Below, in pieces: positions 1 through 8,632 of a DNA stretch of 37,993 bases. Under the pieces are notes generated by a model that saw only the letters and a program-made list of their open reading frames with translations, searched no databases and had not been told where the DNA came from. Position 1 is the first letter of the stretch. Each line of letters opens with the position of its first letter. The DNA is from an uncultured Erysipelotrichaceae bacterium. Lineage in GTDB: Bacteria > Bacillota_I > Bacilli_A > Erysipelotrichales > Erysipelotrichaceae. Location of the stretch: positions 1 through 37,993 of the forward strand of contig CACXDM010000048.1 in the NCBI GenBank assembly GCA_902766435.1, read 5' to 3'. The translations under genes were made by a program, and so were the position numbers.

Positions 1-50
1 AAATGGTTGTGATTTCTACGGCGGACGGGAAATATTCCGGACGTGCATGA
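1..50 (+). CDS. Possible 3' end of an upstream gene
   Basis: Reading from base 3, about 15 codons stay open and end in TGA at 48-50, finishing ...DGKYSGRA. The codons look like those of neighbouring genes, and the hairpin at 65-91 fits a terminator for a gene ending here. A second frame (from base 2) is also open, to 112, but its composition is less gene-like. The stretch is too short to identify a family. Confidence 0.25.
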   Translation, partial: MVVISTADGKYSGRA

Positions 51-64
51 ATAAAGTAATGCTG

Positions 65-91
65 AAATGTGCTGTCAAAGGCACATTTTCT
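65..91 (+). terminator. Hairpin, probable terminator of the upstream gene
   Basis: A perfect 8-bp stem (65-72 with 81-88) and an 8-base loop are followed by a short T run. It lies directly before the ribosome site of the next gene. The T run is short, so termination may be partial, or it may be a processing or attenuation hairpin. Confidence 0.5.
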
Positions 92-108
92 GAATATGAG
101 AGGTTTAT

Positions 109-966
109 ATGAGTGCTGGGAATGAAGAGATAAAGGAAACTGTTTCATCCGCTGAAGCGGAAACAACAGAAGATACAGCCGTTAAAGACGGCGCAGAGGC
201 GGAAAAAGCGGGCAGTCTGTTTGAGATACCGAAGATCAGGCTGGACGGCGGCAGGACTGCTTCACAGCCGCTGACGGATGCTGAAAAGGCAGCTTTAAGG
301 GAAGAAAAGAAAAAGCTGAGAGAAGAGGAGATCGACAGACTGGCCTCCATTCCTTATGCCGGACTTTTCAAGACGATGTTTCTTCCTGCATATACAATGC
401 GCAAGCTGAGTGAAACGGATGCTCCGACACTGAGCCAGATCACATGCGCGGTAATCAGTCTTCTGAAATGGATTGCTTTCGGTGCGTTTCCTTCTGCTTT
501 GGTTGCCGCTCTGATCAATACAAATGCGTTCAGTCAGCTGCGGATCAATTTTGCCAAAGAGGCTATGATGGCATTGGCGATTGGTGTACTCTGCTGTCTG
601 ATCGAATATGCGGCTTACGGAATCTGCTGGATTTACAGCAGGGTTGTCAAGGAGGATATCTCCTTTACCAAACTCGTCAGTATCGAAGCGCGTTCATCTT
701 TGATGACGGGAGTTCTGTTTCTGCTTGCGGCGTTATTTGTCCATGTATCGGTTGGCTTCGGCATGGTATTCTTCGTTACCGGTTTTGTGCTGGAAATCAT
801 GCTGAAGGCATACGGAATGGATCTTGTGCTTCATATCTCCAAGACAGAACAGATGATTCTTGCCGCGGTGATCGCTGCCGAGGCTGCCGTCTTTGGCAAT
901 AATCTGATTCCGTTCTTCATGTCCGATGCGCTGGAAGTGATTGTCCAGCTGTTCAATCTGCAGTAA
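109..966 (+). CDS. Multi-pass membrane protein of unknown function
   Basis: Protein of 285 residues. Residues 1-75 are polar and charged, with a Lys/Glu-rich stretch near 58-75, and are probably cytoplasmic and partly helical or disordered. From about residue 110 to the end there are four or five hydrophobic segments with short loops, so it should be an integral membrane protein. No signal peptide or catalytic motif is visible. The start ATG has GAGAGG about 6 bases upstream. It follows a hairpin at 65-91 and precedes the riboflavin transporter unit, which has its own promoter, so the two need not be linked. The overall shape (charged N-terminus, multi-pass C-terminus) recalls small Yip1-like or DUF membrane proteins of Bacillota, but I cannot name a family. 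Confidence 0.8.
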   Translation: MSAGNEEIKETVSSAEAETTEDTAVKDGAEAEKAGSLFEIPKIRLDGGRTASQPLTDAEKAALREEKKKLREEEIDRLASIPYAGLFKTMFLPAYTMRKLSETDAPTLSQITCAVISLLKWIAFGAFPSALVAALINTNAFSQLRINFAKEAMMALAIGVLCCLIEYAAYGICWIYSRVVKEDISFTKLVSIEARSSLMTGVLFLLAALFVHVSVGFGMVFFVTGFVLEIMLKAYGMDLVLHISKTEQMILAAVIAAEAAVFGNNLIPFFMSDALEVIVQLFNLQ

Positions 967-971
967 ATCAG

Positions 972-1000
972 TTGAAGAGTCAATACTTCAGCTATATAAT
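972..1000 (+). promoter_or_regulatory. Sigma-A-type promoter for riboswitch-ribU
   Basis: TTGAAG (972-977), a 17-base spacer and a perfect TATAAT (995-1000). Transcription would start near 1007, immediately before the FMN riboswitch. Confidence 0.8.
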
Positions 1001-1009
1001 GATTTCGAT

Positions 1010-1116
1010 AAAACTCAGGGCAAGGTGAAATTCCTGACCGGCGGTATACCCCGCGAGCCTCAGGGCTGAACCGGTTTGATTCCGGTGGCGACAGTAAAGT
1101 CTGGATGAAAGAGATC
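1010..1116 (+). promoter_or_regulatory. FMN riboswitch (RFN element)
   Basis: The conserved RFN blocks appear in order: CAGGGCAAGGTGAAATTCC near 1016, GACCGGCGGTATACC near 1036, CCGCGAGCC near 1051, a stem with TTGATTCCGGTGGCGACAGT near 1076, and the closing AGTCTGGATGAAAGAGA near 1098. FMN binding in this family usually favours the downstream terminator, here at 1147-1179, lowering riboflavin uptake when FMN is plentiful. Confidence 0.95.
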
Positions 1117-1146
1117 TTTATCTGCAATCTTTCGTTTGTATGTACC

Positions 1147-1179
1147 CGGAGGTTTTTATCACAGAGCCTCCGTTTTTTT
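1147..1179 (+). terminator. Riboswitch expression-platform terminator
   Basis: Stem CGGAGG (1147-1152) with CCTCCG (1167-1172), followed by seven T residues. It lies between the FMN aptamer and the ribU ribosome site, as expected for transcriptional attenuation. Confidence 0.85.
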
Positions 1180-1201
1180 GTGAGGCAAAGGAGGAAAACC
1201 A

Positions 1202-1822
1202 ATGAATCAGAAAACTGCAGTATCAAACAATTCTTTACTCGATGTCAAAACCATTGCGAAGATGGCGATTCTCGGAGCAGCCGCCTTTGTACTGATGATG
1301 ATTGAATTTCCGCTTCCGTTTCTTGCGCCGGCATTCTATAAAATGGACTTTTCCGAAGTGGCGGTGCTGGTTGGCGGATTTGCGATGGGGCCGGGACCGG
1401 CTGTTGTGATCGAAGCGCTTAAGATCGTTCTGAATCTGCTGTTCCAGGGGACATCCACGATGTTTGTCGGCGAACTTGCCAATTTCCTGATCGGCTGTTC
1501 GTTTGTTCTTCCGGCTGCTGTGCTTTACAGTAAAAACAAGAACAGGGCAACGGCGCTGAAAGGACTGGTCGCCGGGACGGTATGCATGGCTTTGATGGGT
1601 GTGATTATGAACTACTTTGTTCTTCTGCCGGCATACGGATATTTCTTCCATATGTCCGAAGAAGCCATTGTCGGAGCAGGACAGGCAATCTTTCCGTTTA
1701 TCAAATCCAAGCTTGGTTTTGTGGCAGTGTGCGTAACACCGTTCAATCTGGTAAAAGGATTATTGGTAAGCGTTGTAACACTGCTTGTCTACAAGCATAT
1801 ATCTCCGCTTCTTCATAAGTGA
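1202..1822 (+). CDS. ribU: Riboflavin ECF transporter substrate-binding subunit RibU
   Basis: Protein of 206 residues with about six membrane segments, the usual size for the S component of an energy-coupling-factor transporter. The N-terminal part (residues 20-60) has the ECF S-component layout of hydrophobic helix, Pro-rich turn and a short acidic FSEVAVLVGGF-type segment, followed by a Gly-rich helix (MGPGPAVVIEALK) typical of RibU. It would take up riboflavin using the shared EcfA/A'/T module, which is not in this window. The FMN riboswitch directly upstream strongly supports riboflavin as substrate. The start ATG has AAAGGAGG seven bases upstream, and this site lies just beyond the riboswitch terminator. 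Confidence 0.93.
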   Translation: MNQKTAVSNNSLLDVKTIAKMAILGAAAFVLMMIEFPLPFLAPAFYKMDFSEVAVLVGGFAMGPGPAVVIEALKIVLNLLFQGTSTMFVGELANFLIGCSFVLPAAVLYSKNKNRATALKGLVAGTVCMALMGVIMNYFVLLPAYGYFFHMSEEAIVGAGQAIFPFIKSKLGFVAVCVTPFNLVKGLLVSVVTLLVYKHISPLLHK

Positions 1823-1824
1823 GA

Positions 1825-1850
1825 AAAAACCGGGCACCCGGTTTTCTTTT
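1825..1850 (+). terminator. Terminator of ribU
   Basis: AAAACCGGG and CCCGGTTTT form a compact hairpin (1826-1845) followed by a T-rich tail, three bases after the ribU stop codon. Confidence 0.85.
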
Positions 1851-1876
1851 TGGCTGATGTGAATGGCTCTCTATGC

Positions 1877-1882
1877 TATAAT
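1877..1882 (+). promoter_or_regulatory. -10 element of the cmk-der-gpsA operon
   Basis: A perfect TATAAT preceded by TGC, which makes an extended -10. The -35 region is weak (CTGATG, 1854-1859, spacing 17). The first gene begins 23 bases downstream. Confidence 0.65.
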
Positions 1883-1905
1883 ACTGAAGATAACGGAGTA
1901 AATTC

Positions 1906-2847
1906 ATGGCAAATCTATCACGAACAGAGAAATATAAAGAACTGAGAGACAGTCTTCACAATGATACCGATGCGGACATCGGCACGAAAGAACTATCCGG
2001 CTTTGAAAGCAGACTGAATCGTATTGATTCCAACAATTTCCGTGCTCCCCAGAATTATCTGAATGACGACCATGATGCGGCTCACGCAAAAAACAGAGTT
2101 TATGATGATTCGCTGACGGAGGAAGTACAGGAAGAGAACGAGCCTGTTTTCGATACATCCATTCTCGGCAGGAATGAGAATTATACAAGTAATTTTGACA
2201 ACGATTTTCTGGATCAGTATATCCGGGAAGTAAAGGAATACAACCGTGAACAGGGGTATGCCGTCAGTGACAAGACTTCGGTCAATGTTCTGAGTGCCAT
2301 GAACAGCGGTTCAAGACAGAGGGGAAGCGGAACACCGCTTACACCATATCCTGATAACGGCAGAAAGCAGCAGGCCTACAATGATACGGCTGATATACCG
2401 TTTGTATCCCAGCGCCGCAACGTTGAGCCGCAGGCATCACGGAATCCGATTCAGGATGAGTACAGAGCGTTTGATGAACCGATGTCACGCACAAAGGAAG
2501 ATATCATGGCTGAAGTGCAGAATATGGTAAACGGCACCCGTTCTGCCCAGATTCCGAATATAAATATGTCTGCCAGGGAGACTTCATCCACTTCGTCCAT
2601 CGGAACCGATACGTTCAGCCGGCGGATGGATGAAGAAAAGAATGCCCGTGAACAGCTGATGAATGAAACAACGCAGATGCGGGCACAGCTGGATGATTAT
2701 GAGGACAACCTGAGTGAGATCAGCGATAAGATGAGACATACCAACAGGATTCTCAATATTGTTCTTGTCGTTCTGATCGTTGCTCTTTCTGTCGTCCTGA
2801 TTTTCATCATTTACTGGAATATTATTGCTAGAGGAGGTATTTCATGA
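1906..2847 (+). CDS. Tail-anchored coiled-coil protein of unknown function
   Basis: Protein of 313 residues. Most of the chain (1-230) is polar, rich in Asp, Asn, Arg and Ser, without an obvious fold, and probably largely disordered. Residues about 235-280 form a likely coiled coil (MDEEKNAREQLMNETTQMRA, then repeated acidic and Leu residues), and residues about 284-306 form one hydrophobic helix close to the C-terminus. This predicts a cytoplasmic protein tethered by its tail. The gene leads the operon and its stop overlaps the cmk start by four bases, so it is translationally coupled to cmk. The ribosome site is ACGGAG before the ATG at 1906. I do not recognise a family. A membrane scaffold or division-associated role would be a guess from architecture alone. 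Confidence 0.8.
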   Translation: MANLSRTEKYKELRDSLHNDTDADIGTKELSGFESRLNRIDSNNFRAPQNYLNDDHDAAHAKNRVYDDSLTEEVQEENEPVFDTSILGRNENYTSNFDNDFLDQYIREVKEYNREQGYAVSDKTSVNVLSAMNSGSRQRGSGTPLTPYPDNGRKQQAYNDTADIPFVSQRRNVEPQASRNPIQDEYRAFDEPMSRTKEDIMAEVQNMVNGTRSAQIPNINMSARETSSTSSIGTDTFSRRMDEEKNAREQLMNETTQMRAQLDDYEDNLSEISDKMRHTNRILNIVLVVLIVALSVVLIFIIYWNIIARGGIS

Positions 2848-3515
2848 AGATCAATATCGCTATTGACGGACCGAGTGCCGCCGGAAAAAGCACAATCGCA
2901 AAGGAACTGGCGAAAAAACTCAATTATGTGCATCTTGATACAGGTGCGATGTACCGCTGTACTTCACTGAAGGCTCTGCGCAGCGGCATTGCGCTTGATG
3001 ATGAAAATGCAGTATGTGAAATGCTGAAGGATACCGATATCCGTCTTACACCGGACGGGGAAGTATTCCTTGATGGTGAAAATGTCTCCAAAGCCATCCG
3101 TACGGATGAGAACAGCCTTGCGGCCAGCGCAGTTTCCTCGCTTGCCCGGGTACGCAGTGACCTCGTGAAAAGACAGCAGGAAATGGCAAAGGAAAAAGGC
3201 TTTATCATGGACGGAAGAGACATCGGTACGGTTGTACTGAAGGATGCTGAGGTCAAGGTGTTCATGACGGCATCTGTTGAGGCAAGAGCTCAGCGCCGTT
3301 ATGATCAGAATCTGGCGCAGGGGATTCTGACAAGTGATCTTGAAACAATCAAAAAAGAAATCAGCGAAAGAGACTACAATGATACGCACAGAGAGTTTTC
3401 ACCGCTGCGGAAGGCTGATGATGCCGTGGAGATCGATACCTCGTACATGACGATTCCCGAAGTATGTGACGCGGTACTGAAGCTGGCTGAACCCTTTCTG
3501 CAGAAGGAGGAATAA
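2844..3515 (+). CDS. cmk: Cytidylate kinase
   Basis: Phosphorylates CMP and dCMP to the diphosphates using ATP, in pyrimidine nucleotide salvage and supply. The P-loop GPSAAGKST is at residues 8-16, followed by the LDTGAMYR nucleotide-monophosphate-binding segment and the characteristic MDGRDIGTVVLKDAEVKVFMTA region. The LID-type arginines and the closing RDYNDTHRE..PL..A.DAV.IDTS signature are also present. At 223 residues it has the normal bacterial length. The ATG overlaps the stop of the preceding gene (ATGA), with an AGAGGAGG-like ribosome site inside that gene. The der gene starts immediately after the cmk stop, a common cmk-der arrangement in Bacillota. Confidence 0.97.
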   Translation: MKINIAIDGPSAAGKSTIAKELAKKLNYVHLDTGAMYRCTSLKALRSGIALDDENAVCEMLKDTDIRLTPDGEVFLDGENVSKAIRTDENSLAASAVSSLARVRSDLVKRQQEMAKEKGFIMDGRDIGTVVLKDAEVKVFMTASVEARAQRRYDQNLAQGILTSDLETIKKEISERDYNDTHREFSPLRKADDAVEIDTSYMTIPEVCDAVLKLAEPFLQKEE

Positions 3516-4826
3516 ATGGACGGAGTAATTGCGATCGTAGGCAGACCGAACGTAGGTAAGTCTACGATCTTTAATCGAATAGCGGGAGAACGTGTTTCGA
3601 TCGTTGAAGATATCCCCGGAGTGACAAGAGACAGAATCTATGCTTCGGGTGACTGGACGGGAAAGCATTTCCAACTGATCGATACCGGCGGAATTCAGCT
3701 TGAAGATCAGCCGTATCAGGAGGAAATCCGCGCTCAGGTCCAGATCGCGATCCAGGAGGCGGATGTGATCCTGATGATCGTCAACGGTAAAGCCGGGCTG
3801 ACAGATGATGACATCTATATTGCCGGTATCCTGCAGCGCCAGGATAAGCCCGTTGTGCTTGCCGTGAATATGATTGATGATGAATCCCGGAAGATGAACA
3901 TCTATGAGTTCTATAATCTCGGACTGGGTGATCCGATTGCCTGCTCCGGCATTCACGGAATCGGAATCGGAGATGTCCTGGATGCCTGTATGGCAGCCAT
4001 GCCGGAAGATACCGAACAGGAAGAGCCGGAAGGTCTCAGAATCGCCGTCATCGGACAGCCGAATGTCGGAAAGTCCTCACTGGTAAATGCCATTCTGAAC
4101 GAAGAGCGTTCGATTGTTTCGGACATTCAGGGTACGACAAGAGATGCGGTTGACACACAGTTTGAGTACGAAGGAAAGAAGTACGTTCTGGTTGATACAG
4201 CGGGTATCCGCAAGCGCGGCAAGGTCTATGAATCAATCGAGAAATATTCTGTGCTGCGGGCAATGCGGGCGATTGAAAGGTGTGATGTTGCGCTGTTTCT
4301 GATTGACGCCGAAGCGGGAATCAGAGATCAGGACAAACACGTGGCCGGATATGCCCACGAAGCGGGAAAACCTGTGGTAATCGTTGTCAATAAGTGGGAC
4401 GCTGTTGAAAAAGACGATAAGACGATGAACAGGTTTACGGAAAAAGTGCGTGAGGAGTTTGCCTATCTTGCCTATGCGCCGGTGATCTATATCAGCGCAA
4501 AGACAAGGCAGCGGGTCGGGAATGTGATTCCGGAAGCGGAAAGAGTTTATGAGAATTCCATCAGAAGGATTCCGACGAATATTCTGAATGAAGTTGTCAT
4601 GGATGCGCAGATGACCACACCTTCACCGACCAGGAACGGAAAGAGGTTCCGGATCTACTATGCAACACAGGTATCCGTTCAGCCTCCCACATTTGTTCTA
4701 TCCTGCAACGATCCTAAACTTCTGCATTTTTCCTATCAGCGTTATATTGAGAATTCGCTCAGACGGGCGTTCGACTTTGAGGGAACACCGATTCATCTGA
4801 TTGCGAGAAAGAAGGTTTCAGAATGA
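3516..4826 (+). CDS. der: Ribosome biogenesis GTPase Der (EngA)
   Basis: Double-domain GTPase needed for maturation of the 50S ribosomal subunit. Domain one has GRPNVGKS (residues 8-15), DTGG and NMID. Domain two has [20 protein letters not shown] and NKWD. A C-terminal KH-like domain follows (from about residue 350, with the [29 protein letters not shown] signature). The 436 residues match the family length. It starts directly after the cmk stop codon with AGAAGGAGG upstream, and its last codons overlap the start of gpsA by four bases. All GTPase motifs look intact. Confidence 0.98.
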   Translation: MDGVIAIVGRPNVGKSTIFNRIAGERVSIVEDIPGVTRDRIYASGDWTGKHFQLIDTGGIQLEDQPYQEEIRAQVQIAIQEADVILMIVNGKAGLTDDDIYIAGILQRQDKPVVLAVNMIDDESRKMNIYEFYNLGLGDPIACSGIHGIGIGDVLDACMAAMPEDTEQEEPEGLRIAVIGQPNVGKSSLVNAILNEERSIVSDIQGTTRDAVDTQFEYEGKKYVLVDTAGIRKRGKVYESIEKYSVLRAMRAIERCDVALFLIDAEAGIRDQDKHVAGYAHEAGKPVVIVVNKWDAVEKDDKTMNRFTEKVREEFAYLAYAPVIYISAKTRQRVGNVIPEAERVYENSIRRIPTNILNEVVMDAQMTTPSPTRNGKRFRIYYATQVSVQPPTFVLSCNDPKLLHFSYQRYIENSLRRAFDFEGTPIHLIARKKVSE

Positions 4827-4846
4827 AAGTATCAATGAAAGTATCA
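4823..4846 (+). repeat. Tandem 12-bp repeat at the gpsA start
   Basis: ATGAAAGTATCA occurs twice in a row, giving two in-frame start codons and a duplicated MKVS at the N-terminus. It looks like a local slippage duplication of the start region. Confidence 0.9.
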
Positions 4847-5830
4847 GTATTGGGAACCGGAAGCTGGGGGACAGCACTTGCCCAGGTCCTCAATGACAAC
4901 GGTCATGATGTTCTTCTTTGGGGAATTGATCAGGGAGAAGTGGATGACATCAACCTGAACCATCACAATTCCAAGTATTTTGAGACAGAAATATCACATG
5001 GTCTAAGGGCGGTGACAGATCTGAATGAAGTCAGAGATTCCGATATTCTGCTGGCGGCAGTTCCGACAATGGCACTGGAAAGTGTTCTGCAGAAAGTGAC
5101 TGATGTCATGGATCATCCGGCAATTATCATCAATGTCGCAAAAGGTTTTCATCCCGTGACACATGACCGTCTCAGCACCGTTATTGCCAAAACCGTGCCG
5201 GAAGAGAAGCGGAAGGCGATTGTATCTCTGATCGGTCCTTCACACGCCGAAGAGGTGATTCTGCGGAAGGTGACGGCAGTCAATGCGGTCAGTGATGATG
5301 AAGAAGCAGCGATTCTGATCCAGAAGACATTTTCCAACCACTATTTCAGGGTATACCGCAATACCGATGTCATCGGTGCCGAAGTCGGCGTGGCAATTAA
5401 GAATGTCATGGCAATTGCTTCGGGAATTCTTGAGGGAATCGGCCAGGGAGACAATGCGAAGGCTGCACTGATGACGAGAGGACTGGCTGAAATGACCCGT
5501 TTCGGAACGGCACTCGGAGGAAAGAAGGAAACATATCTCGGACTGGATGGAGTGGGTGATCTGATTGTTACATGCACTTCACGTCATTCACGTAATTTCA
5601 TGGCCGGCTATCAGATCGGACTCGATGGCGGAGCTGAAAAGTTTTTGAAGGAAAACAAGAAAACCGTGGAAGGTATTCTTGCCTGCCGTGTCGTATACGA
5701 AGAAGCGAAAAGACGCGGAATCGAAATGCCGATTACGGAAAAAGTCTATGCGGTTCTCTATGAAGGAGAAAAGCCGCAGGACGCAATTATGGAACTGATG
5801 GCAAGAGACCTGAAATCCGAAGTACAGTAA
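4823..5830 (+). CDS. gpsA: NAD(P)H-dependent glycerol-3-phosphate dehydrogenase
   Basis: Makes sn-glycerol 3-phosphate from dihydroxyacetone phosphate for phospholipid synthesis. The Rossmann motif [12 protein letters not shown] is at the N-terminus, followed by GPSHAEEV, the catalytic-region [24 protein letters not shown], and the substrate-side TRGLAEM and GLDGVGDL segments. The 335-residue length is normal. Two ATG codons 12 bases apart lie in a perfect tandem repeat of ATGAAAGTATCA (4823-4834 and 4835-4846). The first overlaps the der stop and has AAGAAGG seven bases upstream, so I chose it. Starting at the second would give a protein beginning MKVSVLGTG, the more usual N-terminus for this family. 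Confidence 0.97.
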   Translation: MKVSMKVSVLGTGSWGTALAQVLNDNGHDVLLWGIDQGEVDDINLNHHNSKYFETEISHGLRAVTDLNEVRDSDILLAAVPTMALESVLQKVTDVMDHPAIIINVAKGFHPVTHDRLSTVIAKTVPEEKRKAIVSLIGPSHAEEVILRKVTAVNAVSDDEEAAILIQKTFSNHYFRVYRNTDVIGAEVGVAIKNVMAIASGILEGIGQGDNAKAALMTRGLAEMTRFGTALGGKKETYLGLDGVGDLIVTCTSRHSRNFMAGYQIGLDGGAEKFLKENKKTVEGILACRVVYEEAKRRGIEMPITEKVYAVLYEGEKPQDAIMELMARDLKSEVQ

Positions 5831-5840
5831 GTATCGATAA

Positions 5841-5868
5841 AAGGGAAGCGGATCTGCTTCCCTTTTTT
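5841..5868 (+). terminator. Terminator of the cmk-der-gpsA operon
   Basis: AAGGGAAGC pairs with GCTTCCCTT around a short loop and is followed by a T run ending at 5868, ten bases after the gpsA stop. Confidence 0.9.
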
Positions 5869-5873
5869 GACGT

Positions 5874-5906
5874 AAAAAAAGCCGGTATGTCATTTATACC
5901 GGCTTT
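5874..5906 (-). terminator. Terminator of the penicillin-binding protein gene
   Basis: An 11-bp perfect stem (5878-5888 with 5896-5906, AAAGCCGGTAT and its complement). Read on the minus strand it is followed by a run of Ts. It sits 12 bases beyond the minus-strand stop and back-to-back with the gpsA terminator. Confidence 0.9.
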
Positions 5907-5917
5907 AATAGATGATG

Positions 5918-8506
5918 TCAGTTATCAGCCTCGTCGGCGTTGAAGTAGCCGGCATACGTACAGATGGTATCGCTTGTACCTCTGTCGTTGGAATAATAAC
6001 CGCATGCCTTGACCTCACCGTAGAACTGTACGGGAAGGCCGGCATAATAGTTTCTTGTGCTTGTTACTGTTGTGTAGTATTCATCATTCACATACAGATC
6101 AACAACGTAATGGTTGTCCGGGTTGCCGTAAATGGAAGAATAATCCGCCAGACAGGCACCGTCCATTTCGATATCATTCCACGGATCATGCAGGGAGATA
6201 TCTCTTCCGCCGGAGCAGCCGGCGTCAAGTGTATACCAGTTGACATACAGCAGTCCGTTTGTGACAGATGCCGCAAAGCCGGAAAGCTCGGGATTTCCGC
6301 TGTGGTAATCCGAATAGGAGACAAGCGGCTGGTTTTTCAGACCGGTACTGGAAATCATTGTGTTTACAGTACCCGACATCCACGATTCCGCTCTGACATG
6401 GGGATATGTACCATTCACAATCGAGACGCTTTCCACGTCATCCGGTTTTTCAATCATATCCAGTGTATCGGGGGATACCTCTTCCTCGATATCAAGGAGA
6501 AGGTTGTTGATCCGTCCGGGAATGTTCAGGTTGCTCTTCCATGTATGGAAGTATGTGCCTTCGCCGCTGACAGCCATGTCATAGCCGATCCATACGGCGT
6601 TGGTATACTGTGATGTTGCGGAGATCATCCACTTGTCTTTTGCGGCTCCCTCCGGAATTCCGTAGGGTATTCCGTCCCTGCCCCAGTCCGTAGTGCCGGT
6701 CTTGGCATATACCGGATAGGATCTCTTGAGAACCTGCATGTAGTTGAATATTCCGCTGTCGACATTGTTGCGCATCAGCAGACCTGTCAGATAGGCCGAA
6801 CCGGAGGAAAGCACTCTTTCATCCTGATGTTCAGGCAGGTATTCCTCACCGGTTGTCATCTTGATCCGGTTAATGGTATGCGGTTTGTTGTATACGCCGA
6901 GATTGACCATGGCGCCAAGGGCACCGGCCATTTCCTTTACCGTCGTTTCCAGCAGGTTTCCGCCGATTGCGTATGAGAGGTGATAATCCGTGTTGTTGGC
7001 GCGGCTGAGGCCGAGCTGATTCAGATATCTGACAATCTCTTCGCCGCCGATCTTTGCCGTGACGTTCTGAAGGGTGAGAATAGCGGGAATATTCAGGGAT
7101 CTGGCAACTGCCTCCTTGATTGTGATATCACCGCGGTATTCACCGTCAAAATTCTTCAGGACACGGCTTTCGGCAGGGAATGTAATCGGTCTGTCGATAA
7201 GTATTTCATCGATTGAATATCCGAGATACTCAAACGCAAGGGCATAATCCAGGAACGGCTTTACCGCAGACCCTGGCTGCTTGTATCCGCTTGTGGCACG
7301 GTTCAGCAGTCTGGCACCGCCTTCGTAGTTTCTTCCGCCGCTCATACCGGCAATCTCACCGGTCTGCGTATTCATTGTTACAATTGCGACCTGCATCAGT
7401 TCATCCGGGAATGTAACAGAGCTTTCGTTATGATCGATCAGTTCGATTCTGTCCTGAATCTCAGGCACAAGAGCCGTATAGATCTGCATTCCTTTGTTTA
7501 CGGGATCATATCCGGTCAGTTCCTGCGCTTCGGCGATGACCGCATCGATATAGGCAGGGTAGATGTCTCTTTCGACATTCAGGTGATCCTCACCGATCAG
7601 AAGATCCTCAACTTTGATACTTTTGGCAAGATTCAGTTCATTTTCATCGATATAGCCGTGGTAATGCATCAGATCGAGAACTTCGTTCCGGCGTTCCGTT
7701 GCATTTTCAAGATAGTGATAGGGGTTATAGCCGTTCGGCAGATTGATAATGCCGGCCAACAGAGCAGATTCGCTGAGGGTAAGTTCCCGGCAGCTCTTGT
7801 TGAAATAGTATTCCGCTGCTTTTTCAACGCCGCGCACCCGGTCACCGAAATTCAGCTTGTTCATGTATAGTTCGAAGATTTCCTTTTTGGATATAACCTG
7901 TTCGAGTTCCATTGAGAGGAAAATCTGCTGCAGTTTGTATTCAATCGTTGCGTCACGCTCCACACTTTCGTCACCGGCATCGATCGAGAAGTAGGTATTC
8001 TTGACCAGCTGCATCGTAAATGTCGAGCCGCCCTGTACGTTTCCTCTTGTCAGTGTTTCAATGACCGCCTTCGTGAAACGGGGGATATCGAATCCGTTAT
8101 GCTCGAAGTAACGGGAATCCTCAACGGAAAGAAATGCGTCGACCAGTGACTCCGGGCAGTCATTGTAGGTAATGTTTTCACGGTAATAGGTACCGATCTC
8201 AGTCAGAAGCTCACCGCGTGAATCATAGATTCTGCTTGATTCCTCACTGATAAAGTCCTTAACGTTCATCTGCGGGATGCCTTCCAGTTTCTCTTCAAGA
8301 AAGTGGAGGGCATAGATGCCGACAGCCATCTCAACAGCCACAGCTGCCGCAAGCAGACCGGTAAAGAAGCGTCTTATACTCTGGCGGCGGAGATACTTCT
8401 TTCTGCGGCGGAGCTTTTCCCTGTTTTCATCCTTCATATTTTCAACAGAGTCCGCAGCAGGACCCTGTGTGTCGATCTCAGATGTCGGTTTTATGTTGTC
8501 ACCCAT
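5918..8506 (-). CDS. Class A penicillin-binding protein (PBP1A type)
   Basis: Bifunctional peptidoglycan polymerase and cross-linker. A basic cytoplasmic N-terminus (residues 1-46) and one membrane anchor (about 47-70) are followed by a GT51 glycosyltransferase domain with the catalytic Glu in VEDSRYFEHNGFD (E129) and GGSTFTMQLVKN. The transpeptidase domain carries all three motifs: S413-x-x-K416, SLN (470-472) and K602-T-G. A C-terminal extension of roughly 170 residues follows, with several Cys and Tyr residues and no domain I recognise. I chose the ATG at 8506 because AGGAGG lies six bases upstream; an in-frame ATG at 8533 lacks such a site. The protein is 862 residues, somewhat long for the class because of the tail. 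It is monocistronic. Confidence 0.95.
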   Translation of the reverse strand: MGDNIKPTSEIDTQGPAADSVENMKDENREKLRRRKKYLRRQSIRRFFTGLLAAAVAVEMAVGIYALHFLEEKLEGIPQMNVKDFISEESSRIYDSRGELLTEIGTYYRENITYNDCPESLVDAFLSVEDSRYFEHNGFDIPRFTKAVIETLTRGNVQGGSTFTMQLVKNTYFSIDAGDESVERDATIEYKLQQIFLSMELEQVISKKEIFELYMNKLNFGDRVRGVEKAAEYYFNKSCRELTLSESALLAGIINLPNGYNPYHYLENATERRNEVLDLMHYHGYIDENELNLAKSIKVEDLLIGEDHLNVERDIYPAYIDAVIAEAQELTGYDPVNKGMQIYTALVPEIQDRIELIDHNESSVTFPDELMQVAIVTMNTQTGEIAGMSGGRNYEGGARLLNRATSGYKQPGSAVKPFLDYALAFEYLGYSIDEILIDRPITFPAESRVLKNFDGEYRGDITIKEAVARSLNIPAILTLQNVTAKIGGEEIVRYLNQLGLSRANNTDYHLSYAIGGNLLETTVKEMAGALGAMVNLGVYNKPHTINRIKMTTGEEYLPEHQDERVLSSGSAYLTGLLMRNNVDSGIFNYMQVLKRSYPVYAKTGTTDWGRDGIPYGIPEGAAKDKWMISATSQYTNAVWIGYDMAVSGEGTYFHTWKSNLNIPGRINNLLLDIEEEVSPDTLDMIEKPDDVESVSIVNGTYPHVRAESWMSGTVNTMISSTGLKNQPLVSYSDYHSGNPELSGFAASVTNGLLYVNWYTLDAGCSGGRDISLHDPWNDIEMDGACLADYSSIYGNPDNHYVVDLYVNDEYYTTVTSTRNYYAGLPVQFYGEVKACGYYSNDRGTSDTICTYAGYFNADEADN

Positions 8507-8622
8507 AGATACCTCCTGAAATATCCCTGTCATATTACCACAATTCAGGACAGGAATCTGTTATTTCGGTTCATCTTTTTTTTATTTCACCGAAAGGACA
8601 GTCATGCGTATTTGTAGTACCA

Positions 8623-8628
8623 TATAAA
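8623..8628 (+). promoter_or_regulatory. -10-like element abutting the dnaE start
   Basis: TATAAA ends only four bases before the dnaE ATG, and no Shine-Dalgarno sequence is visible. The -35 region is not convincing. If the element is real, the transcript would start at or very near the start codon. Confidence 0.35.
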
Positions 8629-8632
8629 TACG

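Noticed and set aside
5912-6613. Open frame of 233 codons on the plus strand
   Set aside because: It lies wholly antisense to the penicillin-binding protein gene, has no ribosome site and its translation is Cys/Val-rich without a domain; it is a shadow frame.
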